DNA of 64,000 bases, from contig NC_084724.1 in assembly GCF_033807575.1 (NCBI RefSeq), positions 14,189,228-14,253,227 of the forward strand, in the 5' to 3' direction. Shown in pieces: positions 44,901-46,040 of this stretch. Origin of the DNA: Cydia pomonella. Its lineage: Eukaryota; Arthropoda; Insecta; Lepidoptera; Tortricidae. Each line of letters starts with the position of its first letter. The first letter of the stretch is position 1. The notes beneath the pieces were generated by a model. That model did no database searches, was not told the origin of the DNA, and was given only the letters and a program-made list of their open reading frames with translations. The position numbers and the translations under genes are program-made.

Positions 44901-46040
44901 AGTTTCTTAACCCCCTCGTTGCACAATGTATGTAGTGTGGCTACGATGTACCTAAACTAGTCTCTGTTTTTTAGCCAGTAATACTTAAAGACTCACCAGC
45001 GGATTCTAAGCGCTTATTTAAGGGTTGAGTCGTTTTATGGCGGAATTCTTAGCTAATTTTGGGGAGCATTAAATAGCCAACCAGCTTGATCGGCATTTAC
45101 TTTTTGAATTTTTCACCTTACTACTATTATAGGACAGATTTCAGATTTTTATTTATAAACATAGAATACAGTTTGCATGTCAATTGTCTTATAACTACAA
45201 AGTTTATTAATTTTATTATACATATTTAATAAACAGAAGACTCACAACAGGTACAGTAGGACGAAAAATGTGAGCATTAATGTATCTTTGACGTCGACTG
45301 TACCATATTACATTGCATTGTTTCGATGTTACGCAGTTACACTAAATTCAGCCTAATCGGACATCGGGAACTGGTTCTTAGATTAGATTCTCGTTTGCCT
45401 ATTTAAATGTTGACGTGAACAAAATTTCAAACATCGTTAATAAGCTCCTAAAATCCTGTGAAGTTTTTTTCGGAATTATTTTTGTAAGTATTTATTTATA
45501 CTTCATCACATAAATATACTATCATTTGAATCTGAAAGTAATCACGGTTTGTGTACTGACGTATCTATCGATAAGATTAGCAAACTTGTTTACATTTCAC
45601 AGAATTTGTTTGCTAGACTTTTAGTCCTTTGAATTCATAGAATTGGTAAATGGTAAATAATTTAACAAAAGTTTATTTACTCCAATCAAATTTTTTATTG
45701 GAATTGGCTATGTATAGTATAAGCTAACTTAGCTGCCACCAAATGTTACTAGATGCCACTAATTTTTCATTCATCTGCTATTTAATCAGCTAGTGATTAA
45801 CATGCCGTAACAGTAATGCTGATTCGAAATGCTTATTGCTTTTTTTTTAATTTTGCATTGTTAATGTTATTGTTAAAATATTTTTTTTGAATCTCGGTCG
45901 ATGAATATGTTTAATTTAGCTCGTCGCATAGTTTCTTATATGCAACAGTTTCAAACAAAAGTAAAACTTTAGAAAGCAGTTTTAAATAACAATATGTAAA
46001 CCAGGAAGATTCTAAGTTAAAATACTCACGTGTTCATCAT
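2613..46040 (-). CDS. TINAG-like secreted cathepsin-B-related pseudoenzyme (nine coding exons)
   Basis: Coding exons, in order: 46040-46030, 33323-33190, 32696-32516, 22342-22167, 16171-15991, 10616-10482, 9131-8935, 4847-4708, 2768-2613. All introns are GT-AG and every phase matches, giving 1311 nt and 436 residues. Residues 1 to about 18 form a hydrophobic signal peptide. Cysteines 29-75 (CC...CxC...C...DCC...C) resemble a somatomedin-B domain, and about 85-129 is a second Cys-rich module. 137-175 is a propeptide-like stretch, and from LPDSFDA (190) to about 420 is a peptidase C1A domain. Gln210, His369 and Asn389 match the papain-fold residues, but the nucleophile position 216 is Asp. Vertebrate TINAG proteins carry Ser there. 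Sequons lie at N77 and N150. The domain order is that of TINAG/TINAGL1 and Drosophila Swim, which are extracellular matrix or secreted proteins without protease activity. The role here is inferred from the family. Confidence 0.93.
2769..3066 (-). other. Intron 8, acceptor-proximal part
   Basis: AT-rich intronic DNA with a polypyrimidine tract next to the exon 9 acceptor. No repeat boundary is recognised apart from a GCGAGCGAGCGAG stretch near 2977. Confidence 0.5.
3067..3590. repeat. Dispersed repeat copy 1, interrupted by a retroelement tail
   Basis: 3067-3196 and 3536-3575 together match the uninterrupted copy at 3774-3935: both contain ttaaattatgagcaggctcg and, further on, ggtcaact(g/c)ctttgcaagaa. 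The interruption is the insertion at 3197-3535. The pair is about 700 bp apart in direct orientation. The nature of the repeat is unknown. Confidence 0.65.
3197..3535 (-). mobile_element. Non-LTR retrotransposon 3' tail (ACTACGTCGGTGGCAAACAAG family)
   Basis: Read on the minus strand, this is a 5'-truncated copy ending in GTTTGCCACCGACGTAGTAT and an A-rich tail. Near-identical tails lie at 21729-22088 and 38675-39028 (minus) and 58603-58789 (plus), with a short one at 4645-4700. It is flanked by tattct at 3191-3196 and 3536-3541, a plausible target-site duplication. The closest family I can suggest is the 3' end of lepidopteran CR1/Jockey-type LINEs. Confidence 0.75.
3619..3756. mobile_element. 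MITE with GCGTAGCCAACGTGCCAA inverted ends
   Basis: The left end is cgcgtagccaacgtgccaa and the right end is ttggcacgttggctacgcg, about 19 bp of perfect inverted repeat over 138 bp. The interior contains tattagtgcga, also present in the tandem array at 54843-55275, so the two are related. There is no coding capacity. Confidence 0.75.
3774..3935. repeat. Dispersed repeat copy 2 (uninterrupted)
   Basis: Partner of the repeat at 3067-3590. It retains ttgctatgctggtcaact without an insertion, so it serves as the empty-site reference for the retroelement tail inserted in copy 1. Confidence 0.6.
3936..4216 (+). mobile_element. Retroelement 3' fragment with TTA-repeat tail
   Basis: A GC-rich block, unlike the surrounding intron, ends in ttatattattattatt-type repeats at 4191-4213, as expected of a non-LTR element's 3' terminus. 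It stays open in one frame on each strand (for example 3956-4222 plus), but no domain is recognised. Confidence 0.5.
4217..4300 (+). repeat. CGCAAGTGTGATGAAAAACAT repeat, partial
   Basis: Shares ttcgcaagtgtgatgaaaaa and its flanks with longer copies at 44740-44945 (plus) and 36386-36600 (minus). Only one end of the element is present here. Confidence 0.6.
4301..4644. other. GC-rich intronic block with aaggccgaaggcc motifs
   Basis: Between 4400 and 4500 the words ggccgaaggcc and gagccgaaggcc recur four times, partly as short palindromes, in a locally GC-rich block. It looks like part of a repeat but has no second copy in the window. The remainder to 4644 is ordinary intron. Confidence 0.4.
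4645..4700 (+). mobile_element. Short retroelement tail abutting the exon 8 donor
   Basis: It contains gcttaccatcagg and gtttgccaccgacgtagtat, the terminal ~55 bp of the tail family at 3197-3535, followed by an A-rich run that ends about seven bases from the GT of the exon 8 splice donor at 4707-4706. Confidence 0.75.
4708..4847 (-). CDS. TINAG-like exon 8
   Basis: The acceptor tttgcag and donor GTAAGC bound 140 nt that code for residues 339 (shared) to 385. It contains VMTVYQDFFHYRDGIY, the family segment before the active-site histidine, and then GLHSVRVVGWGE with His369 in the catalytic position. Spacing from His369 to Asn389 is 20 residues, as in cathepsin B. The phase joins CAA-G of exon 7 to CT to make Ala339. 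Confidence 0.93.
4848..5740 (-). other. Intron 7, first part
   Basis: AT-rich intron. 4985-5005 holds a small inverted repeat around cccTAGGgag with flanking A and T runs. 5160-5276 is a partial minus-oriented GGGTTCCGTA repeat (GACAGACAGACAGACGGACA, then ctacggaaccctaaaaa). The remainder shows nothing recognisable. Confidence 0.5.
5742..6012 (+). mobile_element. tRNA-derived SINE, family A (full copy)
   Basis: The head has an A-box-like segment (gtctggcctaggcggtag) and a B-box-like segment (ggattcaaatcc) with tRNA spacing, so it derives from a Pol III-transcribed gene. It is followed by a conserved body (aagggcatttattcgtgtga, then acacaagccttattgagct) and a tail, tgtcctataatatttatt. At least ten copies occur in this window on both strands. 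Confidence 0.85.
6030..6170 (+). mobile_element. Diverged fragment of the tRNA-core composite element
   Basis: Shares gatctctgaaacgg, caatttcgatgaaattt and gggaaaacgcgcatttt with the left half of the composite elements at 6920-7394 and 16381-16855. The tRNA-like core and right end are missing. Confidence 0.6.
6540..6900 (+). repeat. CACAGGCAACTAATACTC dispersed repeat
   Basis: Shares caagcttttatcgctgactg, cacaggcaactaatactcat and tcctatggccacctcctgtc with copies at 35475-35760, 37755-38050 and 59720-60010 (plus) and 28665-28815 (minus, partial). It has no coding capacity and no clear terminal repeats. The class is unknown. Confidence 0.65.
6920..7394 (-). mobile_element. Composite element with tRNA-like core (full copy)
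   Basis: Read on the minus strand, it starts ttatacctttaaacgagcaa, runs through a TA microsatellite and a conserved ctcggaaacgg...gaaaacgcg segment, and then has a tRNA-like core (gcccagcgggttaagacgcg and gggttcgaatctcgcccggt as A and B boxes). It ends in a hairpin, ccgagc-gctcgg, and gtcgcccaggta. The same order recurs at 16381-16855, 19137-19594 and 26453-27018. The tRNA-like part will tempt tRNA finders, but it sits inside a repeat. Confidence 0.8.
7395..8254 (-). other. Intron 7, middle part
   Basis: AT-rich intronic DNA without a recognisable gene or repeat boundary, apart from a second ttaaaggtataa end motif at 7398-7410 next to the composite element. Confidence 0.45.
8255..8514 (-). 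mobile_element. Truncated copy of the ACAAGGAAGGGTACCCAACTG MITE
   Basis: Matches the element at 10026-10448 in opposite orientation: cgtgctcattattttttgct, tttgggcagctaaaaaa and cggacagttgggtac are shared. One terminal repeat is missing, so this is an incomplete copy. Confidence 0.7.
8683..8815 (-). mobile_element. LINE 3' tail fragment
   Basis: On the minus strand it reads ggttaactggaagagatccc, a short spacer, then a poly-A-signal-like aataaag and a TACATA repeat. This is the usual 3' end of lepidopteran LINEs. A related tail lies at 23850-23937, and a fragment (cagttacagagtaaattaaa) at 11868-11890. Confidence 0.65.
8935..9131 (-). CDS. TINAG-like exon 7
   Basis: The acceptor ctcgtacag and donor GGTAAC bound 197 nt coding for residues 273-339. 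It starts with the family block LVEEKCFPYTA and ends EEDIMYDIKQSGPVQ, matching the cathepsin-B region before the histidine domain. Phase: the GG of exon 6 plus A gives Gly273, and the final G plus CT of exon 8 gives Ala339. Four cysteines are spread across the exon, as expected of a disulfide-rich peptidase fold. Confidence 0.93.
9192..9455 (+). mobile_element. tRNA-derived SINE, family A
   Basis: Full copy with the A-box-like gtctgacctagtgggtag, the B-box-like gggttcaaatacc and the standard tail. It lies only about 60 bp upstream of exon 7, within intron 6. Confidence 0.85.
9573..9799 (-). mobile_element. tRNA-derived SINE, family A (internally deleted)
   Basis: Minus orientation. The tRNA-like head is intact at 9715-9799 (gggattcgaacccgg) and the tail is at 9573-9600, but most of the body between them is replaced or lost. 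Confidence 0.75.
10026..10448. mobile_element. MITE with ~65-bp terminal inverted repeats
   Basis: The left end acaaggaagggtacccaact and the right end agttgggtacccttccttgt are perfect inverse complements. The complementarity continues through the attcattttgatatatgtta segment to about 65 bp. It is 423 bp long with no open frame of note, and a truncated relative is at 8255-8514. It ends 34 bp from the last base of exon 6. Confidence 0.85.
10482..10616 (-). CDS. TINAG-like exon 6
   Basis: The acceptor ttgttacag and donor GTGACC bound 135 nt coding for residues 228-273. It contains LAPQTLLSCG and GCGGGHVDVAWNF, which match the C1A blocks LLSC and GC-GG-AWNF; cysteines 249 and 257 are the conserved pair there. 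CG of exon 5 plus A makes Arg228, restoring the family's ASDRF. Confidence 0.93.
10617..10839 (-). other. Intron 5, acceptor side
   Basis: Short intronic stretch with a TTA microsatellite at 10766-10781. Nothing else recognised. Confidence 0.45.
10840..11000 (+). mobile_element. Partial copy of the tRNA-core composite element
   Basis: Carries cttttaaacgagcat, gatcttggaaacggctctaa and gggaaaacgcgcatttt, the left half of the composite family, without the tRNA-like core. Confidence 0.65.
11001..13960 (-). other. Intron 5, middle part, no recognised gene
   Basis: About 3 kb of AT-rich DNA. A CA microsatellite occupies 12541-12580. The open frames seen (for example 11659-11844 and 13117-13305, plus) have AT-driven composition and no recognisable domain. 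A short palindromic pair, acgttcaacgtacc and ggtacgttgaac, lies at 13571-13612. Confidence 0.5.
13965..14205. repeat. Palindromic MITE-like repeat
   Basis: Two inverted-repeat pairs are visible: acgatacaagtgcgaa against ttcgcacatgtatcgt, and ttttacagtacatatggccc against gggg-type catatgtactgtaaaa. The arrangement fits a foldback-type non-autonomous element. A short open frame (13818-14141) overlaps it and is considered fortuitous. Confidence 0.6.
14206..14690 (-). other. Intron 5, no recognised feature
   Basis: AT-rich sequence. tacagggtgtctcccatcat at 14330 resembles a mariner-type terminal repeat, but no partner end was found. Confidence 0.4.
14691..14850 (+). repeat. AAAATTTCACGAGAATCGG dispersed repeat plus retroelement tail
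   Basis: 14700-14800 shares aaaatttcacgaga, ttgagaattgc, acatccggac and cggtcaata with stretches at 16905-17035 and 47150-47285. It is followed by tgtgcaataaagattaaat and a (TAAA)n tail, the typical end of a lepidopteran non-LTR element. Confidence 0.55.
14851..15990 (-). other. Intron 5, donor side
   Basis: AT-rich DNA. 15340-15620 may be an old minus-strand LINE 3' region: the minus strand ends in ctcctgaacataaataaata, a common LINE tail form. That call is tentative. No gene recognised. Confidence 0.4.
15991..16171 (-). CDS. TINAG-like exon 5 (start of peptidase domain, Cys-to-Asp site)
   Basis: The acceptor tttctccag and donor GTGAGT bound 181 nt for residues 168-228. LPDSFDARQRWPGYITPI marks the start of the mature C1A domain. 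It is followed by DQGWCGSDWAVSIAAIASD, aligned to the active-site block DQGSCGSCWA of cathepsins. Gln210 (oxyanion hole) is kept, but the nucleophile position 216 is Asp (codon GAC). The rest of the block is well conserved, so the frame is not in doubt. Confidence 0.93.
16172..16380 (-). other. Intron 4, acceptor side
   Basis: Includes a short inverted pair, cggttttagtatatgga against ctccataaactaaaaccg (16313-16370), which may be the ends of a tiny foldback element. Nothing else seen. Confidence 0.4.
16381..16855 (-). mobile_element. Composite element with tRNA-like core (full copy)
   Basis: Same order as 6920-7394: hairpin end at 16381-16410, tRNA-like core at 16540-16620 (B box gagattcgaacccg, complementary sense), gaaaacgcg segment, (TA)n at 16792-16826 and terminal ctcgtttaaaggtataag. 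The flanking base pattern is ...atta/taag...atac, with no long target duplication. Confidence 0.8.
16905..17035 (+). repeat. AAAATTTCACGAGAATCGG repeat, diverged fragment
   Basis: Contains atttcaccagaatcggt, acatccggacatacgaaagc and aacgcttcggtcaa, matching the copies at 14691 and 47090. Confidence 0.55.
17202..17432. mobile_element. MITE with GTACAGTCAGCATCA ends, copy 1
   Basis: The ends gtacagtcagcatcaa and ttttgatgctgactgtac are inverted repeats over 231 bp. The interior is matched by the copy at 20630-20855 in opposite orientation (cgcgccaaaa, ttttccaaatatagataaat). The short open frame 17072-17329 runs through it by chance. Confidence 0.8.
17741..17925. mobile_element. MITE with long inverted arms and TA target site
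   Basis: The left arm ccctagtgtaaatt, then cgtgacgaacgcgtttgcgt and agtctcattttgtat, is mirrored by atacaaaatgagact, acgcaaacgcgtacgtcacg and atttacactaggg on the right. TA lies immediately outside both ends (17739-17740 and 17926-17927), which fits a Tc1/mariner-type TA duplication. Confidence 0.8.
17928..18602 (-). other. Intron 4, no recognised feature
   Basis: AT-rich. A weakly tRNA-like stretch near 18405-18460 (ggcaggtagcgcaatgg) does not fold into a convincing tRNA by eye. No gene recognised. Confidence 0.4.
18621..18807 (+). mobile_element. Partial composite element (left half)
   Basis: Begins ttatacctttaaacgagcaa with TA microsatellite and the ctcggaaacggctctaacga segment, then stops inside gaaaacgcgtgttttcccaa at a junction to the linker sequence. 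Confidence 0.7.
18808..19594 (+). repeat. Inverted duplicate arm A (linker plus composite element)
   Basis: This segment is the inverse complement of 26453-27346. Both contain the linker (gtcttttttttctgtgccat, ttgatccttgcaaaaattct) followed by a composite element that lacks the usual gctctaacgatttcgctg words. The shared private deletion shows that the two arms have one source. Arm B has an extra ~135 bp near 26500-26635. Confidence 0.8.
19777..20350 (-). pseudogene. Decayed mariner/Tc1-like transposon remnant
   Basis: The ends cagggtggccaaataagaa and ttcttatttgtccaccctg are inverted repeats flanked by TA on both sides (19775-19776, 20351-20352), as in Tc1/mariner elements. The minus frame at 20160-19966 retains DLFLWGYLKLRVYANE, the region around the last catalytic Asp (first residue in this string) of mariner transposases, plus about 25 flanking residues. 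At 574 bp it is far below the ~1.3 kb of an intact element, so it is an inactive deletion derivative. Confidence 0.8.
20395..20490 (-). repeat. GGGTTCCGTA repeat, fragment
   Basis: Contains tgacagacagacggacatga and ccatggaaccctaaaa, the terminal part of the family in minus orientation, with several mismatches. Confidence 0.55.
20630..20855. mobile_element. MITE with GTACAGTCAGCATCA ends, copy 2
   Basis: The ends gtacagtcagcatcag and tattgatgctgactgtac are inverted repeats. The interior matches the element at 17202-17432 in reverse orientation. Confidence 0.8.
20856..21728 (-). other. Intron 3, no recognised feature near exon 4
   Basis: This lies within intron 4 between the MITE and the retroelement tail. 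It is AT-rich with short chance frames (21430-21663, minus). No exon signals fit the neighbouring phases. Confidence 0.4.
21729..22088 (-). mobile_element. Non-LTR retrotransposon 3' tail
   Basis: Same family as 3197-3535 and 38675-39028. It is a longer copy that also includes ggacccgggtacgtcc and ttggacgtagtttaagg-type sequence upstream on the minus strand. It ends about 78 bp downstream of the exon 4 splice donor. Confidence 0.75.
22167..22342 (-). CDS. TINAG-like exon 4
   Basis: The acceptor ttttttgacag and donor GTGAGT bound 176 nt for residues 109-168. The first part (ECVHDERTKKTEWSCERDAC) completes the second Cys-rich module. The second part contains GLGWRAYNYSQFYGKKLKDG and LIYKL, the propeptide-like block of this family, with an N-glycosylation sequon at N150. 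TG of exon 3 plus C makes Cys109, and the final G plus GC makes Gly168. Confidence 0.93.
22343..23229 (-). other. Intron 3, acceptor side
   Basis: AT-rich, with a small GGGTTCCGTA fragment at 22655-22680 (gttgactacggaaccctaaa). No other repeat or exon recognised. Confidence 0.45.
23250..23475 (+). mobile_element. LINE 3' UTR with TTGAA tail
   Basis: Nearly identical to 60780-61012, where the same 3' UTR follows a LINE-type C-terminal reading frame. Shared words include aattatattcattagtatta, ttgctctgataattagatta and gcttgttgctaggcctacat. It ends in (TTGAA)n after aataaagta. Only the 3' end is present here, as expected of 5'-truncated non-LTR insertions. Confidence 0.85.
23476..23849 (-). other. 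Intron 3, no recognised feature
   Basis: AT-rich sequence between two retroelement tails. Nothing identified. Confidence 0.4.
23850..23937 (-). mobile_element. LINE 3' tail fragment
   Basis: The minus strand reads gttgactggtagagaatgcc, then ggcattaactccgcgttttg, then ttttgtacaataaag and an A/T tail. Same type as 8683-8815. Confidence 0.65.
23938..24257 (-). other. Intron 3, no recognised feature
   Basis: AT-rich, with a loose ATACATACATA tract near 24000-24030. Confidence 0.4.
24258..24600 (-). pseudogene. LINE ORF C-terminal relic with AAT tail
   Basis: A minus-strand frame (24561-24364) with IGKIWKEMAIDRQKWKKM resembles the extreme C terminus of RTE/CR1-type ORF2 proteins, where a short W...DR..W helix precedes the stop. 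It is followed by a 3' UTR and (AAT)n at 24260-24276. Only ~65 residues remain, so it is inactive. Confidence 0.6.
24717..24948 (+). repeat. GGGTTCCGTA repeat, complete short copy
   Basis: Starts tttttagggttccgtaccca, has a GTCC-type run (ccgtccgtccgtccgtctgt), and ends tacggaaccctcggagggcg...actcgcacttgtccggt and a T run. At 232 bp it gives the best view of both ends of the family. Confidence 0.8.
24949..25217 (-). other. Intron 3, no recognised feature
   Basis: AT-rich stretch with no recognised element. Confidence 0.4.
25218..25580 (-). pseudogene. LINE reverse-transcriptase C-terminal relic joined to a GGGTTCCGTA tail
   Basis: The minus frame 25579-25300 encodes RCSPLLVAFHNRLSVKDYKS, then LEPKWSRTVRFK and FLPRTLRLWNELPSEVF, the end of Jockey/CR1-type reverse-transcriptase ORFs. 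From 25300 to 25218 the frame runs on into cgagtccgactcgcacttgg, the terminal block of the GGGTTCCGTA family, before stopping. So the C terminus is a junction, and the element is 5'-truncated. Confidence 0.75.
25581..25865 (-). other. Intron 3, no recognised feature
   Basis: AT-rich sequence without recognised elements. Confidence 0.4.
25866..26056 (-). mobile_element. tRNA-derived SINE, family A (5' part)
   Basis: Minus copy with the head at 25985-26056 (gggattcgtacccagg, ctaggccagaccggtcgtc). The 3' half is shortened. Confidence 0.75.
26364..26424. repeat. Short repeat shared with 30988-31053
   Basis: The words tcatgtaaaatgtt and aagacgaaaccataaggctc are common to both places, over about 60 bp in direct orientation. 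The element type is unknown. Confidence 0.55.
26453..27346 (-). repeat. Inverted duplicate arm B (composite element plus linker)
   Basis: Composite element at 26453-27018 (hairpin end, tRNA-like core near 26720-26800, (TA)n, cgtttaaaggtataag), followed by the linker to 27346. Inverse complement of 18808-19594. It carries an additional ~135 bp near 26500-26635, not present in arm A. Confidence 0.8.
27347..27665 (-). repeat. Continuation of the linker element
   Basis: The sequence repeats the linker's own style: gatcatttctaaaacgatat and taaagggggaaagttaa mirror ggatcaatatttaaagagat and agcgagaaagttaa upstream. This suggests several internal degenerate units, and the block probably ends near a gggggggtgaaaa tract at 27640. 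Confidence 0.45.
27666..28240 (-). other. AT-rich intron, no recognised feature
   Basis: Very AT-rich, including a simple attacattaaat-type tract at 28025-28090. No gene or clear repeat boundary. Confidence 0.45.
28241..28450 (+). repeat. GCGCTTCGAGAAAAGGTAG repeat
   Basis: Shares gcgcttcgagaaaaggtag and cgctttgctcgtcttggcg with copies at 31315-31500 (plus) and 61798-61925 (minus), and a weaker one at 63875-63940. In the 61-kb copy it is embedded in GGGTTCCGTA-family sequence, so it may be an internal part of that family. Confidence 0.6.
28665..28815 (-). repeat. CACAGGCAACTAATACTC repeat, partial
   Basis: On the minus strand it shares tcctatg(t/g)cc, gatcagctcgatgg and gcattgtcacccgac with the copies at 35475 and 59720. 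It lacks the CACAGG end. Confidence 0.6.
28816..29650 (-). other. AT-rich intron, no recognised feature
   Basis: No coding exon or repeat recognised. ctataaatac at 29415 followed by aataaatatac at 29473 could suggest an LTR, but no pair of LTRs or internal region is present. Confidence 0.4.
29655..29736 (+). mobile_element. Retroelement 3' end with TTCTA repeat
   Basis: tgtgccaataaagagtattc followed by (tctatctat)n is a typical non-LTR 3' terminus, comparable to the one inserted at 51080-51328. Confidence 0.5.
29985..30244 (-). mobile_element. tRNA-derived SINE, family A
   Basis: Full-length minus copy. Tail at 29985-30010, body with cacagtaagctcaataagg, and tRNA-like head (ggatttgaacccggg, ctagaccagaccggtcgtc) ending at 30244. 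Confidence 0.85.
30245..30987 (-). other. AT-rich intron, no recognised feature
   Basis: No gene or repeat boundary recognised. ccaggcgaatcgaacgcct near 30386 is B-box-like but has no matching A box or tRNA fold. Confidence 0.4.
30988..31053. repeat. Short repeat shared with 26364-26424
   Basis: Same words, tcatgtaaaatgtt and aagacgaaaccataaggctc. Confidence 0.55.
31220..31288. other. Near-perfect long hairpin
   Basis: 31220-31252 and 31256-31288 are inverse complements across ~33 bp with only a few mismatches (cggctctacactacaacttt against aaagttgtgttgtagagccg), separated by a three-base loop. It has no TA-duplicated ends, so it may be a minimal foldback element or a small-RNA precursor. 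Transcription cannot be judged. Confidence 0.7.
31315..31500 (+). repeat. GCGCTTCGAGAAAAGGTAG repeat
   Basis: Contains gcgcttcgagaaaaggtag, cgctttgctcgtcttggcg and gggcactaccgtgccccc, closely matching 28241-28450. Confidence 0.6.
31501..32105 (-). other. Intron 3, donor-side region
   Basis: No gene or repeat recognised. This is ordinary AT-rich sequence between the repeat at 31315 and the MITE at 32106. Confidence 0.4.
32106..32372. mobile_element. MITE with GGGAGAATCAACTTTTT ends
   Basis: gggagaatcaactttttagc on the left and aaaaaagttgattcaccca on the right are imperfect inverted repeats. Internally ttgtccaggggacaa and ttgtcccttggacaa form a second pair. It is about 265 bp with no coding capacity. 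Confidence 0.6.
32516..32696 (-). CDS. TINAG-like exon 3 (Cys-rich modules)
   Basis: The acceptor ttctatacag and donor GTAAGT bound 181 nt for residues 49-109. TLCYCDEFCDFNRAHDDCCP completes the somatomedin-B-like domain (cysteines 52, 54, 58, 67, 68, 75). GQLYMPGQTRADNCNTC is the start of the second Cys-rich module. The sequon N77-Q-T suggests N-glycosylation. The correct frame differs from the two longest open frames here, and was fixed by the Cys pattern and by splice phase on both sides (G plus AC gives Asp49; TG plus C gives Cys109). Confidence 0.93.
32697..33020 (-). other. Intron 2, acceptor side
   Basis: Short AT-rich intron segment. Nothing recognised apart from the polypyrimidine tract before exon 3. 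Confidence 0.45.
33021..33174. mobile_element. MITE with ACACATTCACTGCC ends
   Basis: ttgacacattcactgcc at the left and ggcagtgaatgtgttaa at the right are inverted repeats over 154 bp. The interior is GC-rich with cccgcccagcgggttgt. It ends about 15 bp from the exon 2 donor. Confidence 0.8.
33190..33323 (-). CDS. TINAG-like exon 2 (signal peptide core, first cysteines)
   Basis: The acceptor acgttgtttcag and donor GTACGC bound 134 nt for residues 4-49. YILVLCVLGSVAAYTGPD supplies the hydrophobic core and the likely cleavage region of the signal peptide. PFCGKTRECCRDRLDSC gives cysteines 29, 35, 36 and 43 of the somatomedin-B-like domain. It begins one base into a codon, so the initiator must lie in an upstream exon ending with two coding bases. 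Confidence 0.92.
33324..33783 (-). other. Intron 1, acceptor side
   Basis: AT-rich, no recognised element. Confidence 0.45.
33784..34532 (+). repeat. GGGTTCCGTA repeat, full copy
   Basis: Starts tttttagggttccgtagcca and GTCCGTCTGTCTGTCC, includes an internal poly-C run at 34124-34132, and ends tacggaacccatgggcgag...ctcgcacttggccgc and a T run. A long relative of 24717-24948 that shares most of its interior with 43229-43740 and 48462-49682. Confidence 0.8.
34533..35474 (-). other. Intron 1, no recognised feature
   Basis: AT-rich DNA. The phrase acctaa recurs loosely at 34550-34680. No gene recognised. Confidence 0.4.
35475..35760 (+). repeat. CACAGGCAACTAATACTC repeat
   Basis: Contains caagtttttatcgctgactg, cacaggcaactaatactcat and ttgcattgtcacccgactta, as in the other copies. 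Confidence 0.65.
35853..36176 (+). mobile_element. tRNA-derived SINE, family B, with AAG tail
   Basis: The head has A-box-like gtggcctagcggtaagaacg and B-box-like gggttcaaacccc. The body contains caatccggagg and gcaaaatgccgg, and it ends in gaagaagaagaag. A shortened copy of the head is at 50358-50480. The intact B box and tRNA spacing support Pol III origin; this is not a functional tRNA gene. Confidence 0.8.
36225..36380 (-). repeat. GGGTTCCGTA repeat, fragment
   Basis: Contains gacggacggacagaaggaca and gtgactacgaaaccctaag, a degraded terminal part of the family. Confidence 0.55.
36386..36600 (-). repeat. CGCAAGTGTGATGAAAAACAT repeat
   Basis: Minus copy of the element at 44740-44945. Shared words are tgcaacgagggg, cagccgcaggctgga and tttttcatcacacttgcg. 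Confidence 0.65.
36601..37754 (-). other. Intron 1, no recognised feature
   Basis: About 1.1 kb of intron. A frame at 37096-37425 (plus, 109 codons) has no recognised domain, and its composition follows the AT-rich DNA. ggtcacgtg and cacgtgacc words at 37251 and 37305 form a short palindromic pair. Confidence 0.4.
37755..38050 (+). repeat. CACAGGCAACTAATACTC repeat
   Basis: Contains caagcttttatcgcagacta, cacaggcaactaatactcat and gggaagtgggtaaat. Confidence 0.65.
38051..38674 (-). other. Intron 1, no recognised feature
   Basis: A short palindrome, gatatatggct-tgacta-agccatatatc, lies at 38105-38132. The frame at 38137-38424 has no recognised domain. Otherwise ordinary AT-rich DNA. Confidence 0.4.
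38675..39028 (-). mobile_element. Non-LTR retrotransposon 3' tail
   Basis: Nearly the same sequence as 21729-22088, with both the ACTACGTCGGTGGC terminus and the ggacgtagtttaagg end. Confidence 0.75.
39029..40570 (-). other. Intron 1, largely unannotated
   Basis: One end of the GTACAGTCAGCATCA MITE family is visible at 39648-39780 (tacagtcaacatttaag) without its partner. A retroelement tail (tttgtgcaataaagtttaaa) lies at 40055-40075. No exon recognised. Confidence 0.4.
40571..40757. mobile_element. MITE with ~50-bp inverted arms
   Basis: taaggtagaagtactagtgc, then cgacgctgcactagt and cgacatgggcactttat, are mirrored by ataaagtgcccatgtcg, actagtgcagcgtcg and gcactagtacttctacctta. The structure is about 187 bp with a short unique centre. 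The frame at 40456-40677 (minus) overlaps it and is considered fortuitous. Confidence 0.8.
40758..41174 (-). other. Intron 1, no recognised feature
   Basis: AT-rich sequence with no recognised element. Confidence 0.4.
41175..41318 (+). pseudogene. RTE-type LINE ORF2 C-terminal relic
   Basis: The plus frame reads NWREVAQDRAEWRSLVSEAK and then ILFGSLSQ before TGA, followed directly by an AAG repeat. The REVAQDR..WR motif next to the stop and a simple-repeat tail is the usual end of RTE/craniofacial-development-protein-2-like LINE proteins. Only about 35 codons are left. Confidence 0.7.
41576..42049 (+). repeat. TTTTTAACCCCCGACGC dispersed repeat
   Basis: Starts ttttaacccccgacgcaagg with a gactgtctgtctatctgtgg block and ends tttttttggagtcggttaaa. 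I recognise this start/end pair from lepidopteran genomes as a common non-coding repeat. There is only one copy in the window, so the boundaries rest on memory of the family. Confidence 0.55.
42050..42293 (-). other. Intron 1, no recognised feature
   Basis: Short AT-rich segment between repeats. Confidence 0.4.
42294..42555 (+). mobile_element. tRNA-derived SINE, family A
   Basis: Full copy. The head has gttaggcctagtgggtag and gggttcaaatcc, and the tail has tgtcctataatatttatatt. Confidence 0.85.
42556..43096 (-). other. Intron 1, no recognised feature
   Basis: AT-rich, with a short TG tract at 43047-43063. Confidence 0.4.
43097..43195 (+). mobile_element. tRNA-derived SINE, family A, 3' fragment
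   Basis: Contains tatcgttgtctgggtaccca, aacacaagccttctt and gtgggacttagtcaa, the 3' third of the family only. Confidence 0.7.
43229..43740 (+). repeat. GGGTTCCGTA repeat, 3'-truncated
   Basis: Starts tttttagggttccgtagcca and continues as 33784-34532, including the poly-C tract at 43591-43600. It is truncated after aatacgtcataaa. Confidence 0.75.
44003..44200 (+). mobile_element. tRNA-derived SINE, family A (shortened body)
   Basis: Head with gtctggcctggtgggtag and gggttcgaatcccgg. The body lacks about 60 bp between gaacattgttcctg and atatatcgttgtc. Confidence 0.8.
44202..44279 (+). repeat. Two-copy 39-bp tandem duplication
   Basis: tatatataaaggtaatatag followed by tagtcaaaaaga occurs twice in a row, directly behind the SINE. 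It is a local replication-slippage product. Confidence 0.75.
44740..44945 (+). repeat. CGCAAGTGTGATGAAAAACAT repeat
   Basis: Contains ttcgcaagtgtgatgaaaaa, cagcctgcggttgtcg and ccctcgttgcacaatgta, matching the inverted copy at 36386-36600. Confidence 0.65.
44946..46029 (-). other. Intron 1, donor side
   Basis: About 1.1 kb of AT-rich intron with no recognised repeat, ending at the GTGAGT donor of exon 1. Confidence 0.45.
46030..46040 (-). CDS. TINAG-like exon 1 (initiator Met-Met-Asn, candidate)
   Basis: On the minus strand GTTACC precedes ATGATGAACAC and a consensus donor, GTGAGTATT. The two trailing bases AC plus the first base A of exon 2 make Thr4, so the frame and phase fit exactly and the N terminus becomes MMNT followed by the hydrophobic YILVLCVL stretch, a good signal peptide. 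An in-frame stop lies upstream (TAA in the 5' leader). The evidence is phase, donor quality and signal-peptide sense only; a transcript would settle it. Confidence 0.65.
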